This document shows, piece after piece, positions 1-8,959 of a DNA stretch of 64,000 bases. The notes below the pieces were generated by a model. It was not told the DNA's origin, did not search any database, and worked only from the letters and a program-made list of their open reading frames with translations. The stretch spans positions 1 to 64,000 of the forward strand of contig JADJVD010000008.1 in the NCBI GenBank assembly GCA_016716745.1, written 5' to 3'. Positions within the stretch are counted from its first letter, which is position 1. Each line of letters starts with the position of its first letter. This DNA comes from Hyphomicrobiales bacterium (lineage in GTDB: Bacteria > Pseudomonadota > Alphaproteobacteria > Rhizobiales > Beijerinckiaceae). The translations under genes were made by a program, and so were the position numbers.

Positions 1-89
1 TCGGCGTCGAGAGCCGCACGCAGGCGGTGATCGCCGCCGGCAAGATCGAGGCCGGCCAGTGGGGCAAGGGCGACGCCTCCTTCGCCTGA
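1..89 (+). CDS. C-terminal end of a LuxR-type HTH regulator (partial)
   Basis: The window opens inside a reading frame whose first complete codon is at 3 and which ends with TGA at 87-89. The visible 28 residues include SRTQAVIAAGKI, which resembles the last recognition helix of a LuxR/FixJ-type DNA-binding domain (the family often shows a SxxTQAxxAA pattern there), followed by a short hydrophilic tail. Everything upstream, including any receiver domain, is outside the window. The assignment rests on one helix, so it is tentative. Confidence 0.5.
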   Translation, partial: GVESRTQAVIAAGKIEAGQWGKGDASFA

Positions 90-161
90 TCCGCCCCGGT
101 TTCGCCGCGATATTTTCCGATAGTCGCGACGTCCGCGCTGTCGCGGACGGGGAACGAAGAC

Positions 162-563
162 ATGCGCACGCTCTGTCTGGCGACGCTGCTCGCTTTGGCG
201 CCGGTTCTGGCGTCGGCGCAGCCGGCGTCCGAGCCGCCGGCCTCGGACAATGGCCGTTACGCGATGACGACGACGCCGGACGGGTTTCTGCGGCTCGACA
301 CGCGCACCGGCAAGGTGTCGCTATGCGTGACGAAGGACGGCATGGCGCAATGCCGCGCCGCCGCCGACGAGCGCGCCGCCTACGAGACCGAGATCGCCGA
401 TCTGCGCCGCCAGAACGAGGCGTTGCGCAAGGGCGGCGCCGCGCCGGCGCTGCGGCTTCCCTCCGATGAGGAAATGGACAAGGCGCTGGGCTTCATGGAG
501 AAGTTCATCCGCCGCATGAATCGCGCCATGCGCGACGAGCCTGCGCCGGGGGGCCAGCTATGA
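162..563 (+). CDS. Small secreted hypothetical protein
   Basis: A 133-residue protein I do not recognise by name. It starts with a clear Sec signal peptide (MRTLCLATLLALAPVLASA, likely cut after residue 19 or 20). A short segment with two cysteines (VSLCVTKDGMAQC, about residues 52-64) follows, then a charged helix rich in Ala, Arg and Glu (about 65-100) that could form a coiled coil. The C-terminus is Met/Arg rich. It is probably periplasmic. The stop codon overlaps an ATG at 560 (ATGA), so it is likely co-transcribed with the DUF6460-like gene that follows. Confidence 0.6.
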   Translation: MRTLCLATLLALAPVLASAQPASEPPASDNGRYAMTTTPDGFLRLDTRTGKVSLCVTKDGMAQCRAAADERAAYETEIADLRRQNEALRKGGAAPALRLPSDEEMDKALGFMEKFIRRMNRAMRDEPAPGGQL

Positions 564-658
564 GCGTCTGGAAGGATCACGATTTGCGCCGGCTCGAGGC
601 GGCCCCTATATCGGCGCCGCAGCCGATCGAGGCTGAACGACGTGGGGCTGGGCGGGAC

Positions 659-934
659 ATGGCGGATTCGACGTTCACGCGCTTCATCGGCGGCTCGCCT
701 GTGGCGGTCTTCGTGCGGCTCGCCTTCGTCTCGCTCGTCGTCGGCGCGCTGCTCGTCTGGCTCGACATCCGGCCCTTCGACATCCTGCGCGGCGTCGAGC
801 GGTTCATCGCCCGGCTGTGGGATCTCGGTTTCGACGCAGTGCGCGAGATCGCGTCCTACATGGCGATGGGCGCTGTCGTCGTCGTGCCGATCTGGTTGCT
901 GATGCGCATCTTCGGCGGCCGCTCCGCCCGCTGA
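659..934 (+). CDS. Small inner-membrane protein, DUF6460-like
   Basis: A 91-residue protein beginning MADSTFTRFIGGSP with two hydrophobic segments (about residues 14-34 and 63-83) separated by an amphipathic stretch (DIRPFDILRGVERFIARLW). This matches my memory of the alphaproteobacterial DUF6460 family of small membrane proteins. The same frame is open back to an ATG at 560 that overlaps the previous stop, which would add 33 residues of unstructured N-terminus. I prefer 659 because family members begin there and the conserved sequence starts there. Function is unknown. Confidence 0.6.
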   Translation: MADSTFTRFIGGSPVAVFVRLAFVSLVVGALLVWLDIRPFDILRGVERFIARLWDLGFDAVREIASYMAMGAVVVVPIWLLMRIFGGRSAR

Positions 935-941
935 GGCGCGC

Positions 942-2295
942 GTGAGCGCGCCGGCCGCCGTACGGCCTGTCGAGGCGACCCACGCGAGCGTTTTGCGGCT
1001 CGCCATCCCGCTCACGCTCGCCCATATGACGACGCCTCTTCTCGGCCTCGTCGACGCGACCGTCATCGGCCGGCTCGGTCAGGCGCATCTGCTCGGCGCC
1101 GTCGCGGCGGCGACGACCGTGGCGAACTTCGTGTTCTGGATGCTCGGTTTCCTGCGCATGGGCACGGCTGGCCTCACCGCGCAGGCCGTTGGCGCGGCCG
1201 ACGCGCGCGAGCAGGCCGTCGTGCTCGCCCGCGCGCTTGCGCTGGCCGTCGCGATCGGCCTCTGCCTGATCGTGTCGCAGAAGCCGCTCGGCTGGCTTGG
1301 CTTCGCGCTGATCGACGCAAGCCCGCAGGTGACGGCGGCGGCGCGGCTCTACTTCGACATCCGCATCTGGTCGGCTCCGTTTGCGCTCGTGAACTATGTC
1401 GCGCTTGGCGCGCTCGTCGGCTCGGGGCGCGCCGACCTCGGCCTTGCCGTGCAGATCTTCCTCAACCTGCTGAACGTCGCGTTGAACATTCTCTTCGTCG
1501 CCGGCTTTGGCTGGGGCGTCGCGGGCTCGGCCTTCGGCACGCTGCTGTCGGAGCTCGCCGCCGCCGCGCTCGGCCTTGCGCTGTTCCGCTGGCTCGGCTG
1601 GCGCGTCACGGCGCCCTGGCGCGAGATCGTCGAGCGCAGCGGACTGATGCGCATGCTCGCCGTCAATCGCGACATCATGATCCGCACCGCCGCGCTCCTG
1701 TTCGCCTTCGGCTTCTTCACCGCGCAGGGCGCGCGGCGGCGACGTGACGCTCGCCGCCAACGCGGTGTTGATGAACCTGTTCATGCTGGTGACGTATTTT
1801 CTCGACGGCTTCGCCACCGCCGCCGAGCAGATGGCCGGCCAGTCCGTCGGCGCGCGCGACGAGGCGGGGTTTCGCCGGTCGGTGCGGCTCGCCGGCCTCT
1901 GGTGCGTCGGCTTCGGCGTCGCCGGCCTCGCGCTCGCGCTGTTCGGCGGCGAGGCGCTGATCGCCTTCATCTCCACCAATGCGGAGGTGCGCGCGACGGC
2001 CGCGCACGATCTCGCCTTCGCCGCGCTGGCGCCGCTCGTCGGCGCGCCGGCCTTTCTGTTCGACGGCGTCTACATCGGCGCGACATGGACGCGCGACATG
2101 CGCAACCTCATGCTCGCCGCGCTGGCGCTCTATCTCGCCGCGTTCGTCGCGCTGCGCGGCTTCGGCAATACGGGCCTGTGGGCCGCGCTGCTGATCTTTC
2201 TCGCCGCGCGCGGCGTCTTGCAGGCAATGCGCTATCCGGCGTTGACGCGGCGGACATTCGCGGCCCGGCGCGGCGACGCGCAGCCCGCTGCGTGA
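942..2295 (+). CDS. MATE family efflux transporter, apparent frameshift
   Basis: Drug/metabolite:cation antiporter of the MATE family, DinF-like branch. The GTG start at 942 lies 7 bp after the previous stop. The first frame gives a typical N-terminal half (RLAIPLTLAHMTTPLLGLVD, about 265 residues, six membrane spans). Near 1725-1745 similarity jumps to another frame that continues with LAANAVLMNLFMLVTYFLDG and the rest of the second six-span bundle to TGA at 2293-2295. Restoring two bases in the GCGCGCGG tract would give AQGAR-GGDVTLAANAVL, the pattern expected for the family. The whole gene would then encode about 450 residues, normal for the family. The defect is either a young pseudogene mutation or a consensus error. 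Confidence 0.8.
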
Positions 2296-2308
2296 GTGGC
2301 GCGCGCTT

Positions 2309-3676
2309 CTAGTCCGCCGCTGCCGACGGCAGACCGGCGAGGGCCATCGCCAGTTCGCCCTCGTCGTAGTCGGCGTCGACGAGCTTGCCGGAGAAGTAGT
2401 TGATGTAGGCGCCCATATCGAAATGGCCGTGACCGGAGAGGTTGAAGACGATCGTCTCGGCGCGACCTTCGGCCTTGCAGCGCAGCGCCTCGTCGATCGC
2501 GCAACGCACGGCGTGCGTCGACTCCGGCGCCGGCACGATGCCCTCCGCGCGCGCGAACTGCACGCCGGCCTCGAAGCAGGCGGTCTGCTTGTAGGCCTTC
2601 GCTTCGATCAAGCCGAGCTCGTAGGCATGCGAGACCATCGGACCCATGCCGTGATAGCGCAGCCCGCCCGCATGGAAGCCCGGCGGAATGAAGGTGGAGC
2701 CGAGCGTGTGCATCTTCACCATCGGGGTGAGGTGCGCCGTGTCGCCGAAATCGTAGGCGTACCGTCCGCGCGTCAGCGTCGGGCAGGCGGCGGGCTCGAC
2801 GGCGATGATGCGGCGCCTGCGCCCGCCGCGCAGATGCAGCCCGAGGAAGGGGAAGGCGAGGCCGGCGAAGTTCGAGCCGCCGCCGGCGCAGCCGATCACC
2901 ACGTCGGGATCGTCGCCGGCCATCTCCAATTGTTTGATCGCTTCCTCGCCGATGATGGTCTGATGCAACATCACATGGTTGAGCACCGAGCCGAGCGCGT
3001 ATTTGACATCCGGATTCTTCGCCGCGATCTCGACCGCCTCCGAGATCGCGATGCCGAGCGAACCCGGGCTGTCGGGATGCTGCGCGAGGATCGCGCGGCC
3101 CGACTCCGTTTCGCTCGACGGCGAGGGAATGCAGCGCGCTCCGTAGGTCTCCATCAGCGCGCGGCGATAGGGCTTCTGGTCGTAGGAGACGCGCACCTGG
3201 AACACGGTCACGTCGATGCCGAACAGCGAGCCGGCGAAAGCGAGCGAGGAGCCCCACTGGCCCGCGCCCGTTTCGGTCGACAGTTTCCTCACGCCCGCCT
3301 GCTTGTTGCACCAGGCCTGCGGCACGGCGGTGTTCGGCTTGTGCGAGCCGGCGGGTGAGACGCCCTCATATTTGAAGTAGATTTTCGCCGGCGTGCCGAG
3401 CGCCTGCTCGAGCCGCCGCGCGCGGATGAGTGGCGAGGGACGCCACATGCGGAAGATGTCGCGCACCGGCGCGGGGATCTCGATCCGCCGTTCGGTCGAG
3501 ACCTCCTGAAGGATCAGCTCCATCGGGAACAGCGGCTCGAGATCGGCCGGGCCGATCGGCTGCTTCGTGCCCGGATGCAACACGGGCGGCAAAGGAGCCG
3601 GCAGGTCGGCAGCCAGATTGTACCAGTCCCGCGGAATGTCCTTTTCGTCGAGGACGTATTTGACCTGATCGCTCAC
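2309..3676 (-). CDS. trpB2: TrpB2-type tryptophan synthase beta chain-like PLP enzyme
   Basis: 455-residue fold-type II PLP enzyme of the TrpB2 branch, which is longer than the TrpB1 (about 400 aa) of ordinary trp operons. The PLP lysine is in GSHKPN (K113), and the phosphate-binding glycine loop is GCAGGGSNF (about residue 240). The N-terminal extension (residues 1-80) is characteristic of TrpB2. It probably converts indole plus serine to tryptophan without a TrpA partner. No trpA or other trp genes are present, so a salvage role or another beta-substitution is possible. It lies downstream of pyrD on the same strand with a 70 bp gap. Its 3' end faces the MATE gene. Confidence 0.88.
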   Translation of the reverse strand: MSDQVKYVLDEKDIPRDWYNLAADLPAPLPPVLHPGTKQPIGPADLEPLFPMELILQEVSTERRIEIPAPVRDIFRMWRPSPLIRARRLEQALGTPAKIYFKYEGVSPAGSHKPNTAVPQAWCNKQAGVRKLSTETGAGQWGSSLAFAGSLFGIDVTVFQVRVSYDQKPYRRALMETYGARCIPSPSSETESGRAILAQHPDSPGSLGIAISEAVEIAAKNPDVKYALGSVLNHVMLHQTIIGEEAIKQLEMAGDDPDVVIGCAGGGSNFAGLAFPFLGLHLRGGRRRRIIAVEPAACPTLTRGRYAYDFGDTAHLTPMVKMHTLGSTFIPPGFHAGGLRYHGMGPMVSHAYELGLIEAKAYKQTACFEAGVQFARAEGIVPAPESTHAVRCAIDEALRCKAEGRAETIVFNLSGHGHFDMGAYINYFSGKLVDADYDEGELAMALAGLPSAAAD

Positions 3677-3746
3677 CGGCGCACTCCCCTGAGGCTGGCA
3701 ACAGTCGATTTCTGCCCGGCGCCGACCGCGCCGGCCTTGCGCTGGC

Positions 3747-4832
3747 TCAAGCCGGGCGCGTCCACTCCGCCGCCTTGGCGCCGACGATCTCCGTCAGGCT
3801 CGTCCGGCCGCTCTTCGTCAGCCGCTCGACGAGGCCGCTCTTGATCGCGCCGACGAGCCCAATGCCTTCGTAGACGAGCGAGGAATAGAGCTGCACGAGG
3901 CTGGCGCCCGCCTCGATCTTGCGCCAGGCCGTCTCGGCCGAGTCGATCCCGCCGACGCCGATCAGAGGGAACTGCCCCTCCACGCGCGCGAAGGTCTGCG
4001 CCAGCGCGCGCGTCGACAGGTCGAACAAGGGTCGCCCGGAGAGGCCGCCCGTCTCCTTCGCCGTCGCCGCCTCGGCGAGCGAGGCCGGCCGCGAGATCGT
4101 CGTGTTGGAGACGATCATGCCGTCGACGCCGCGCGCCCGCGCCACCTCGACGATGTCGTCGAGATCGCCCTGCGTCACGTCGGGCGCGATCTTCAGCAGC
4201 ACGGGCTTGCGGCCGCAGCGTTCGGCGGCTTCGTCGCGCGCGGCGAGCGCGCGCGCGAGCAGATCGTCGAGCGCGCCGCGCTGTTGCAGGTCGCGCAGGC
4301 CCGGCGTGTTCGGCGAGGAGACGTTGATGGTGAAATAGCTCGCCACGTCGGCGAAGGCGGCGACGCCCGCCGCATAGTCGGCGGCGCGGTCCGCCGCATC
4401 CTTGTTGGCGCCGACATTGACGCCGACGATTCCCGCCCGTCCCGCCCGCGCGACGAGCCGCGCATGGGCCGGCGCGTGCCCCTCATTGTTGAAGCCGAAG
4501 CGGTTGATCACCGCCTTGTCCCTGGGCAGACGGAACAGGCGCGGGCGCGGATTGCCGGGCTGCGCCTTCGGCGTCAGCGTGCCGACCTCGGCGAAACCGA
4601 AGCCAAGCGCCAGCAGCGCGTCGGGCGCCTCGGCGTTCTTGTCGAAGCCCGCCGCCATGCCCACCGGATTGGGGAAGGCGAGGCCAAACGCCGCCACCGC
4701 CAGCCGCGGATCGTCCGGCGCAGGCGCGGGCAGGGGCGCCATCTTCAGCGCGGCGATGGTGGCGCGGTGCGCGGTTTCGGGATCGAGCGCGAGAAGAAAG
4801 GGGCGGGCGAGCGCCCCGGCGAGGCCGAGCAT
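3747..4832 (-). CDS. pyrD: Dihydroorotate dehydrogenase, class 2
   Basis: 361-residue quinone-dependent dihydroorotate dehydrogenase (pyrimidine biosynthesis, inner-membrane associated). The N-terminus (MLGLAGALARPFLLALDPETAH) is the short amphipathic membrane-docking helix of class 2 enzymes. FMN and substrate motifs seen are NPVGMAAGFDKNAE, INRFGFNN, NVSSPNTPGLRDLQ with the catalytic serine in the SSPNTPG loop, LKIAPD, SNTT and GVGGI. I chose the ATG at 4832 although the frame is open upstream, because it matches the family N-terminus. It also overlaps the stop of the preceding DUF952 gene (ATGA), which implies translational coupling. Confidence 0.95.
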   Translation of the reverse strand: MLGLAGALARPFLLALDPETAHRATIAALKMAPLPAPAPDDPRLAVAAFGLAFPNPVGMAAGFDKNAEAPDALLALGFGFAEVGTLTPKAQPGNPRPRLFRLPRDKAVINRFGFNNEGHAPAHARLVARAGRAGIVGVNVGANKDAADRAADYAAGVAAFADVASYFTINVSSPNTPGLRDLQQRGALDDLLARALAARDEAAERCGRKPVLLKIAPDVTQGDLDDIVEVARARGVDGMIVSNTTISRPASLAEAATAKETGGLSGRPLFDLSTRALAQTFARVEGQFPLIGVGGIDSAETAWRKIEAGASLVQLYSSLVYEGIGLVGAIKSGLVERLTKSGRTSLTEIVGAKAAEWTRPA

Positions 4833-5173
4833 CAGGCGAGCTCCGGGAAGAGATGCAAGCCGTCTTGGGCCAGCGGCAGCGGCTTCGTCCAGACAATCCT
4901 GTCGAGTGGAAGTGCGGCGTAGAGATGCGGGAACAGCGCGCCGCCGCGCGAGGGCTCCCATGTCAGCGCCGGGCCGAGCGCGTCGGCGTCGACAGCGGCG
5001 AGAACGAGGTCCGTCTCGCCGGCAAAGTGCTTGCGCGCCGTCTCGCGCGCCTGCGCGGCGGTGGAGAAGTGGATGAAGCCGTCGCGCGCATCGTGTTCGG
5101 AGCCGGCGAAGACGCCGCTCTGCTGCGCCTGCCGCCATTCGCCGGCCCGCAGGATTTTGAAGATCAGTCGCAT
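4832..5173 (-). CDS. DUF952 family protein
   Basis: 113-residue DUF952 protein. The family signature is visible: an N-terminal IFKIL, GVFAGSEHDARDGFIHFSTA, and a C-terminal FPHLYAALPL. DUF952 proteins are small cytosolic proteins of unknown function with an ADP-ribosyltransferase-like fold proposed in the literature. The start at 5173 gives the normal length. The frame remains open upstream to 5413 but that part overlaps the divergent glycosyltransferase. The first gene of a DUF952-pyrD operon, it reads from the 95 bp divergent intergenic region that holds a CtrA box. Confidence 0.85.
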   Translation of the reverse strand: MRLIFKILRAGEWRQAQQSGVFAGSEHDARDGFIHFSTAAQARETARKHFAGETDLVLAAVDADALGPALTWEPSRGGALFPHLYAALPLDRIVWTKPLPLAQDGLHLFPELA

Positions 5174-5196
5174 CGCCCCGCCTTTCGCGGCTCGTC

Positions 5197-5211
5197 TTAA
5201 TAGATTCTTAA
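5197..5211. promoter_or_regulatory. Perfect CtrA-type box containing a GANTC site
   Basis: TTAA-N7-TTAA is present exactly (TTAATAGATTCTTAA), followed by G. This is the full consensus bound by the cell-cycle regulator CtrA in Alphaproteobacteria. The spacer contains GATTC (5203-5207), a target of the methyltransferase CcrM. It lies between divergent DUF952 and GT2 genes, 7 bp upstream of a candidate -35 element for the GT2 gene. TTAA is very rare in this window, so chance occurrence is unlikely. Confidence 0.6.
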
Positions 5212-5217
5212 GATGGA

Positions 5218-5247
5218 TTGAACCGGCCGCCTGACGTTGCGTAAACT
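5218..5247 (+). promoter_or_regulatory. Candidate sigma-70 promoter of the GT2 gene
   Basis: TTGAAC (5218-5223) and TAAACT (5242-5247) are separated by 18 bp, 22 bp before the ATG at 5269. The CtrA box sits immediately upstream of the -35 element, a position typical of CtrA-activated promoters. This is pattern-based only. Confidence 0.4.
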
Positions 5248-5268
5248 GTTGTTCTGGAAGGCGGGGCG

Positions 5269-7197
5269 ATGGTGGCGACTGTGACGGCGCGCGTCGGGGC
5301 GGCGCGGAGGGCGGCGGCGTGGACCGCGACGCCGACGTTGCGCGCGCGGCCCGAAACCGCCGCTCGCCGCGAGCGGTCGGCCCCGGCGCCCCCGCTCGAT
5401 TTCCTCGCCGCACGGGGAGTCTCGCCCGGCGCGCTGCTCGCCGCCGAGGCGGAGGCGCTGCGCCTCGGCGTCGGCGCGGACGAGGCCGCGCTGGCGCAGG
5501 GCGCGGTGGCCGAGCGCGCCTTCTATCAGGCGCTGGCGCGCAGCCTGCGCGCTCCCTTCGTCGACAGCGCGCCGTTCGCGCCGGACACGCCGCCGGCGGC
5601 GATGCGGGCCGGGGTCGCGCGCCTCGCCGGCGCGAATGCGCAAGGGAGGCCCGTCTTCGCGATGGCGCCGCGCGGGGCGGAGCTGGTCGCGTTGCGGCGC
5701 CTGATGCGCCGGCCCGGCGGCGAGCGCGGCGACGTCGCGATCATGACGCCCTCCGGCTTCTCGGCCGCCCTGCGCGCGCAGATCGGCGAACGCGTCGCGC
5801 GCGAGGCGAGCGCAAATCTGAAGGCCCCGCTCTGCGCCGAGCGCGGCCTGTCCAATCCGCAGCGCGCCGCGGTCGCCGGCGCGCTTGCGCTCTGCGCGCT
5901 GGCCCTTTCGCGCATGGGCGCGGCCGGCGATCTGGCGACCGTCGTCGTCGCGCTGTTTTTCCTCGTGTCGATCTTCGTGCGGCTCGCCGCCGCCGCCAGC
6001 GCGCTCGAGGCGACGGCCGCGCCGCCGCGCCGCGCCCTGTGCGACCGCGATCTGCCGCGCTTCAGCCTCGTGCTCGCGCTCTACAAGGAGGCCGAGGTCG
6101 CGGCCGATCTGATCGCCGCGCTGGATCGCATCGACTATCCGCGCGCCAAGCTCGAGGTGAAGCTCGTCGTCGAGGAGGAGGATGAAGGCACGCGCCGCGC
6201 CTTCGAGGCGCTGCGCCTGCCGCCGCGCTACGAGATCGTCGTCGCGCCGGACGGGCGTCCGCGCACCAAGCCGCGCGCGCTCAACGTCGCGCTGCCGCTG
6301 CTGCGCGGCGAGCTCGTCGTCGTCTACGACGCGGAGGATCGGCCCGAGCCCGATCAGTTGCGCCGCGCCGCCGAACGCTTCGCCGCCGCGCCTGCCGCGG
6401 TCGCCTGCCTGCAAGGCCGCCTGGCGATCGACAACGCCGCCGACGGCTGGATCGCCGGCCTCTTCCGCATCGAATATGCTGGCCTGTTCGACGTGCTCAA
6501 TCCGGGTTACGCCGCGCTCGGCCTGCCGATCCCGCTCGGGGGAACGTCCAATCATTTCCGCGTCGCCGCGCTGCGCGAGGCTTGCGGCTGGGACGCCTGG
6601 AACGTCACCGAGGACGCCGATCTCGGCCTGCGGCTGGCTCGTCTCGGCCACGCGGTCGAGGCGCTCGATTCGACCACGCACGAGGAGGCGCCATTCACGC
6701 TGCGCGCCTGGTCGGGCCAGCGCGGCCGCTGGCTGAAGGGCTGGATGCAGACGCTGGTCGTGCACACGCGCGATCCGCGCCGGGCGTGGCGCGACTTCGG
6801 CGCCGTCAACGCGCTCGCCGCGCTCGGCACCATCGCCGGCGCGCTGGCGAGCGCGCTGTTCCTGCCGGTCTTCACGCTGCGGTTGGGCTGGGACGTGGCG
6901 ACCGGCGAGATCTGGCGCTTCGAGGGGCCGCTCTCCTTCCTCGCCGCGACGCTGTCGCTCGCGATCATGGCGCTCGGCCCCGTCGCCGCCTTCGCGCCGC
7001 CGATGATCGGCGTCTGGCGGCGGCGCTACTGGCGTCAGGCGCCCTTGCTGGCGCTGCTGCCGGTCTACTATCTGATGATCTCCTTCGCCGCCTGGCGCGC
7101 CGTCTACGAGATGTTCGTGCGCCCGCACGCCTGGGTGAAGACGGCGCACGGCGTCAGCCGCAATCGCGCGCCGATGGCGGGCGCAGCCGCGAATTGA
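5269..7197 (+). CDS. Membrane glycosyltransferase, GT2 family (cellulose synthase-like)
   Basis: 642-residue processive-type family 2 glycosyltransferase. Residues 1-210 form an Ala/Arg-rich cytosolic region, possibly a degenerate MshEN-like domain. Two membrane spans follow at about 205-245, then the catalytic domain with FSLVLALYKEAE (nucleotide-sugar binding), YDAEDRPEPDQL (DxD-equivalent), GGTSNHF, TEDADLG (catalytic ED) and QRGRWLKGW (QxxRW). Three to four C-terminal spans follow (about 510-620). The substrate cannot be told; exopolysaccharide or a beta-glucan are candidates. No BcsB/BcsZ or polysaccharide genes are next to it. The upstream CtrA box suggests cell-cycle-controlled synthesis of an envelope glycan. 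Confidence 0.85.
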   Translation: MVATVTARVGAARRAAAWTATPTLRARPETAARRERSAPAPPLDFLAARGVSPGALLAAEAEALRLGVGADEAALAQGAVAERAFYQALARSLRAPFVDSAPFAPDTPPAAMRAGVARLAGANAQGRPVFAMAPRGAELVALRRLMRRPGGERGDVAIMTPSGFSAALRAQIGERVAREASANLKAPLCAERGLSNPQRAAVAGALALCALALSRMGAAGDLATVVVALFFLVSIFVRLAAAASALEATAAPPRRALCDRDLPRFSLVLALYKEAEVAADLIAALDRIDYPRAKLEVKLVVEEEDEGTRRAFEALRLPPRYEIVVAPDGRPRTKPRALNVALPLLRGELVVVYDAEDRPEPDQLRRAAERFAAAPAAVACLQGRLAIDNAADGWIAGLFRIEYAGLFDVLNPGYAALGLPIPLGGTSNHFRVAALREACGWDAWNVTEDADLGLRLARLGHAVEALDSTTHEEAPFTLRAWSGQRGRWLKGWMQTLVVHTRDPRRAWRDFGAVNALAALGTIAGALASALFLPVFTLRLGWDVATGEIWRFEGPLSFLAATLSLAIMALGPVAAFAPPMIGVWRRRYWRQAPLLALLPVYYLMISFAAWRAVYEMFVRPHAWVKTAHGVSRNRAPMAGAAAN

Positions 7198-7255
7198 CGG
7201 GGCGCCGCGCCCTCCCTAGGGTCGCGCCTCCCGATTTTCGCGCAAGGAACCCCGC

Positions 7256-8953
7256 GTGTCCTCTGAGTTGCTCGCCGCCGCCCGCGCCTCCGCCGCATGG
7301 CCGTTCGAGGAGGCGCGGAAACTCGTCGCGCGCGTCGAGAAGACCGGACAGAAAAAGGTGCTGTTCGAGACCGGCTACGGCCCCTCCGGCCTGCCGCACA
7401 TCGGCACCTTCGGCGAGGTGGCGCGCACGAGCATGGTGCGGCACGCCTTCGAGACGCTGACCGAGGGCCGGATCGAGACCCATCTCGTCGCCTTCTCGGA
7501 CGACATGGACGGCCTGCGCAAGGTGCCCGACAACGTGCCGAACAAGGAGATGCTGGCCGCCCATCTCGGCAAGCCGCTCTCGCGCGTGCCGGACCCGTTC
7601 TCGAACGAATATCCGAGCTTCGGCGCGGCCAACAATGCGCGCCTGCGCGCGTTCCTCGACCGCTTCGGCTTCCGCTACGAATTCGCCTCGTCGACGGACT
7701 ATTACGCCAGCGGGCGCTTCGACGAGACGCTGCTGAAGATGCTCGCCGTCTACGACCGCGTGATGGAGATCATCCTCCCCACGCTCGGGCCGGACCGGCG
7801 CGCCACCTATTCGCCCTTCCTTCCCGTCAGCCCGACGACGGGCAAGGTGTTGCAGGTGCCGATGATCGCGCGCGACGCAGCGCGCGGCACGGTGACCTAT
7901 GTCGATCCCGATACGGGCGAGACGGTGGAGACGACCGTCACCGGCGGCGCGGTCAAGTGCCAGTGGAAGGCGGACTGGGCTTTGCGCTGGGCCGCGCTCG
8001 GCGTCGATTACGAGATGGCCGGCAAGGACCTCATCGACTCGGTGAAGCTCTCCGGCGAAATCGTCAAGGCTCTCGGCGCCACGCCCCCCGAGGGCTTCAA
8101 CTACGAGCTGTTCCTCGACGACAAGGGCCAGAAGATCTCGAAGTCGAAGGGCAACGGCCTGACCATCGACGAGTGGCTCACCTATGCGAGCCCGGAATCG
8201 TTGTCGCTGTTCATGTATCAGAAGCCGCGCGAGGCCAAGCGGCTCTATTTCGACGTGATCCCGCGCGCGGTCGACGAGTATGTGCAGTTCCTCGCCGGCT
8301 TCCCGAAGCAGGACGCCAAGAACCGCCTCGGCAATCCGGTCTGGCACATTCACGCCGGCTCGCCGCCTGCGCCTGAGCTTCTGCATCACGCCGGCGAGGC
8401 CGGCGGCGCCTCGATCAGCTTCGCGATGCTGCTCAATCTCGTCGCCGTCGCCAACAGCGAGGATCCGAAGGTGGTGTGGGGCTTCCTGCGCCGCTACGCG
8501 CAGGACGCCTCGCCGCAGACCGATCCGCGGCTCGACGCGATGGTGCGTTACGCGGTTGCCTACTATCGCGACTTCGTGCGCCCCGCGAAGGTCTATCACC
8601 GCGCCGACGAGGTGGAGGCCGACGCGCTGCGCAAGCTCTCGGCCGCGCTCGCCGCACTGCCGGCGGACGCCAGCGCCGAGGCGATCCAGACCGCGCTCTA
8701 CGACGTCGCGCGGCCGATCCCGCGCTATCAGGATTTCAAGGCCAAGGGCGCGACGCCCGAGCGGCCGGGCGTGTCGAACGCCTGGTTCTCGACGATCTAT
8801 CGCATCCTGCTCGGCGAGGAGCGCGGGCCGCGTTTCGGCTCCTTCGTGGCGCTCTACGGACTCCCCGAGACGCGCGCCCTGATCGACAAGGCGCTATCGG
8901 GCGCCTTGATCGCCGAGCACGAGGCGTTTCTGGCCTCGCGCGCGAAAGCCTGA
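7256..8953 (+). CDS. lysK: Lysyl-tRNA synthetase, class I
   Basis: 565-residue class I LysRS, the archaeal-type enzyme that replaces class II LysS in many Alphaproteobacteria and charges tRNA-Lys. The HIGH-type motif is PSGLPHIGTFGE (about residues 41-52) and the KMSKS motif is KISKSKGNG (about 294-302). The C-terminal anticodon-binding helical region carries conserved IPRYQDFKAKGATPE. The GTG start at 7256 has an AAGGAA ribosome binding site 7-12 bp upstream. It is monocistronic, 58 bp after the GT2 gene, and its 3' end meets the DUF3750 gene. Confidence 0.95.
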   Translation: MSSELLAAARASAAWPFEEARKLVARVEKTGQKKVLFETGYGPSGLPHIGTFGEVARTSMVRHAFETLTEGRIETHLVAFSDDMDGLRKVPDNVPNKEMLAAHLGKPLSRVPDPFSNEYPSFGAANNARLRAFLDRFGFRYEFASSTDYYASGRFDETLLKMLAVYDRVMEIILPTLGPDRRATYSPFLPVSPTTGKVLQVPMIARDAARGTVTYVDPDTGETVETTVTGGAVKCQWKADWALRWAALGVDYEMAGKDLIDSVKLSGEIVKALGATPPEGFNYELFLDDKGQKISKSKGNGLTIDEWLTYASPESLSLFMYQKPREAKRLYFDVIPRAVDEYVQFLAGFPKQDAKNRLGNPVWHIHAGSPPAPELLHHAGEAGGASISFAMLLNLVAVANSEDPKVVWGFLRRYAQDASPQTDPRLDAMVRYAVAYYRDFVRPAKVYHRADEVEADALRKLSAALAALPADASAEAIQTALYDVARPIPRYQDFKAKGATPERPGVSNAWFSTIYRILLGEERGPRFGSFVALYGLPETRALIDKALSGALIAEHEAFLASRAKA

Positions 8954-8959
8954 GGCGCG

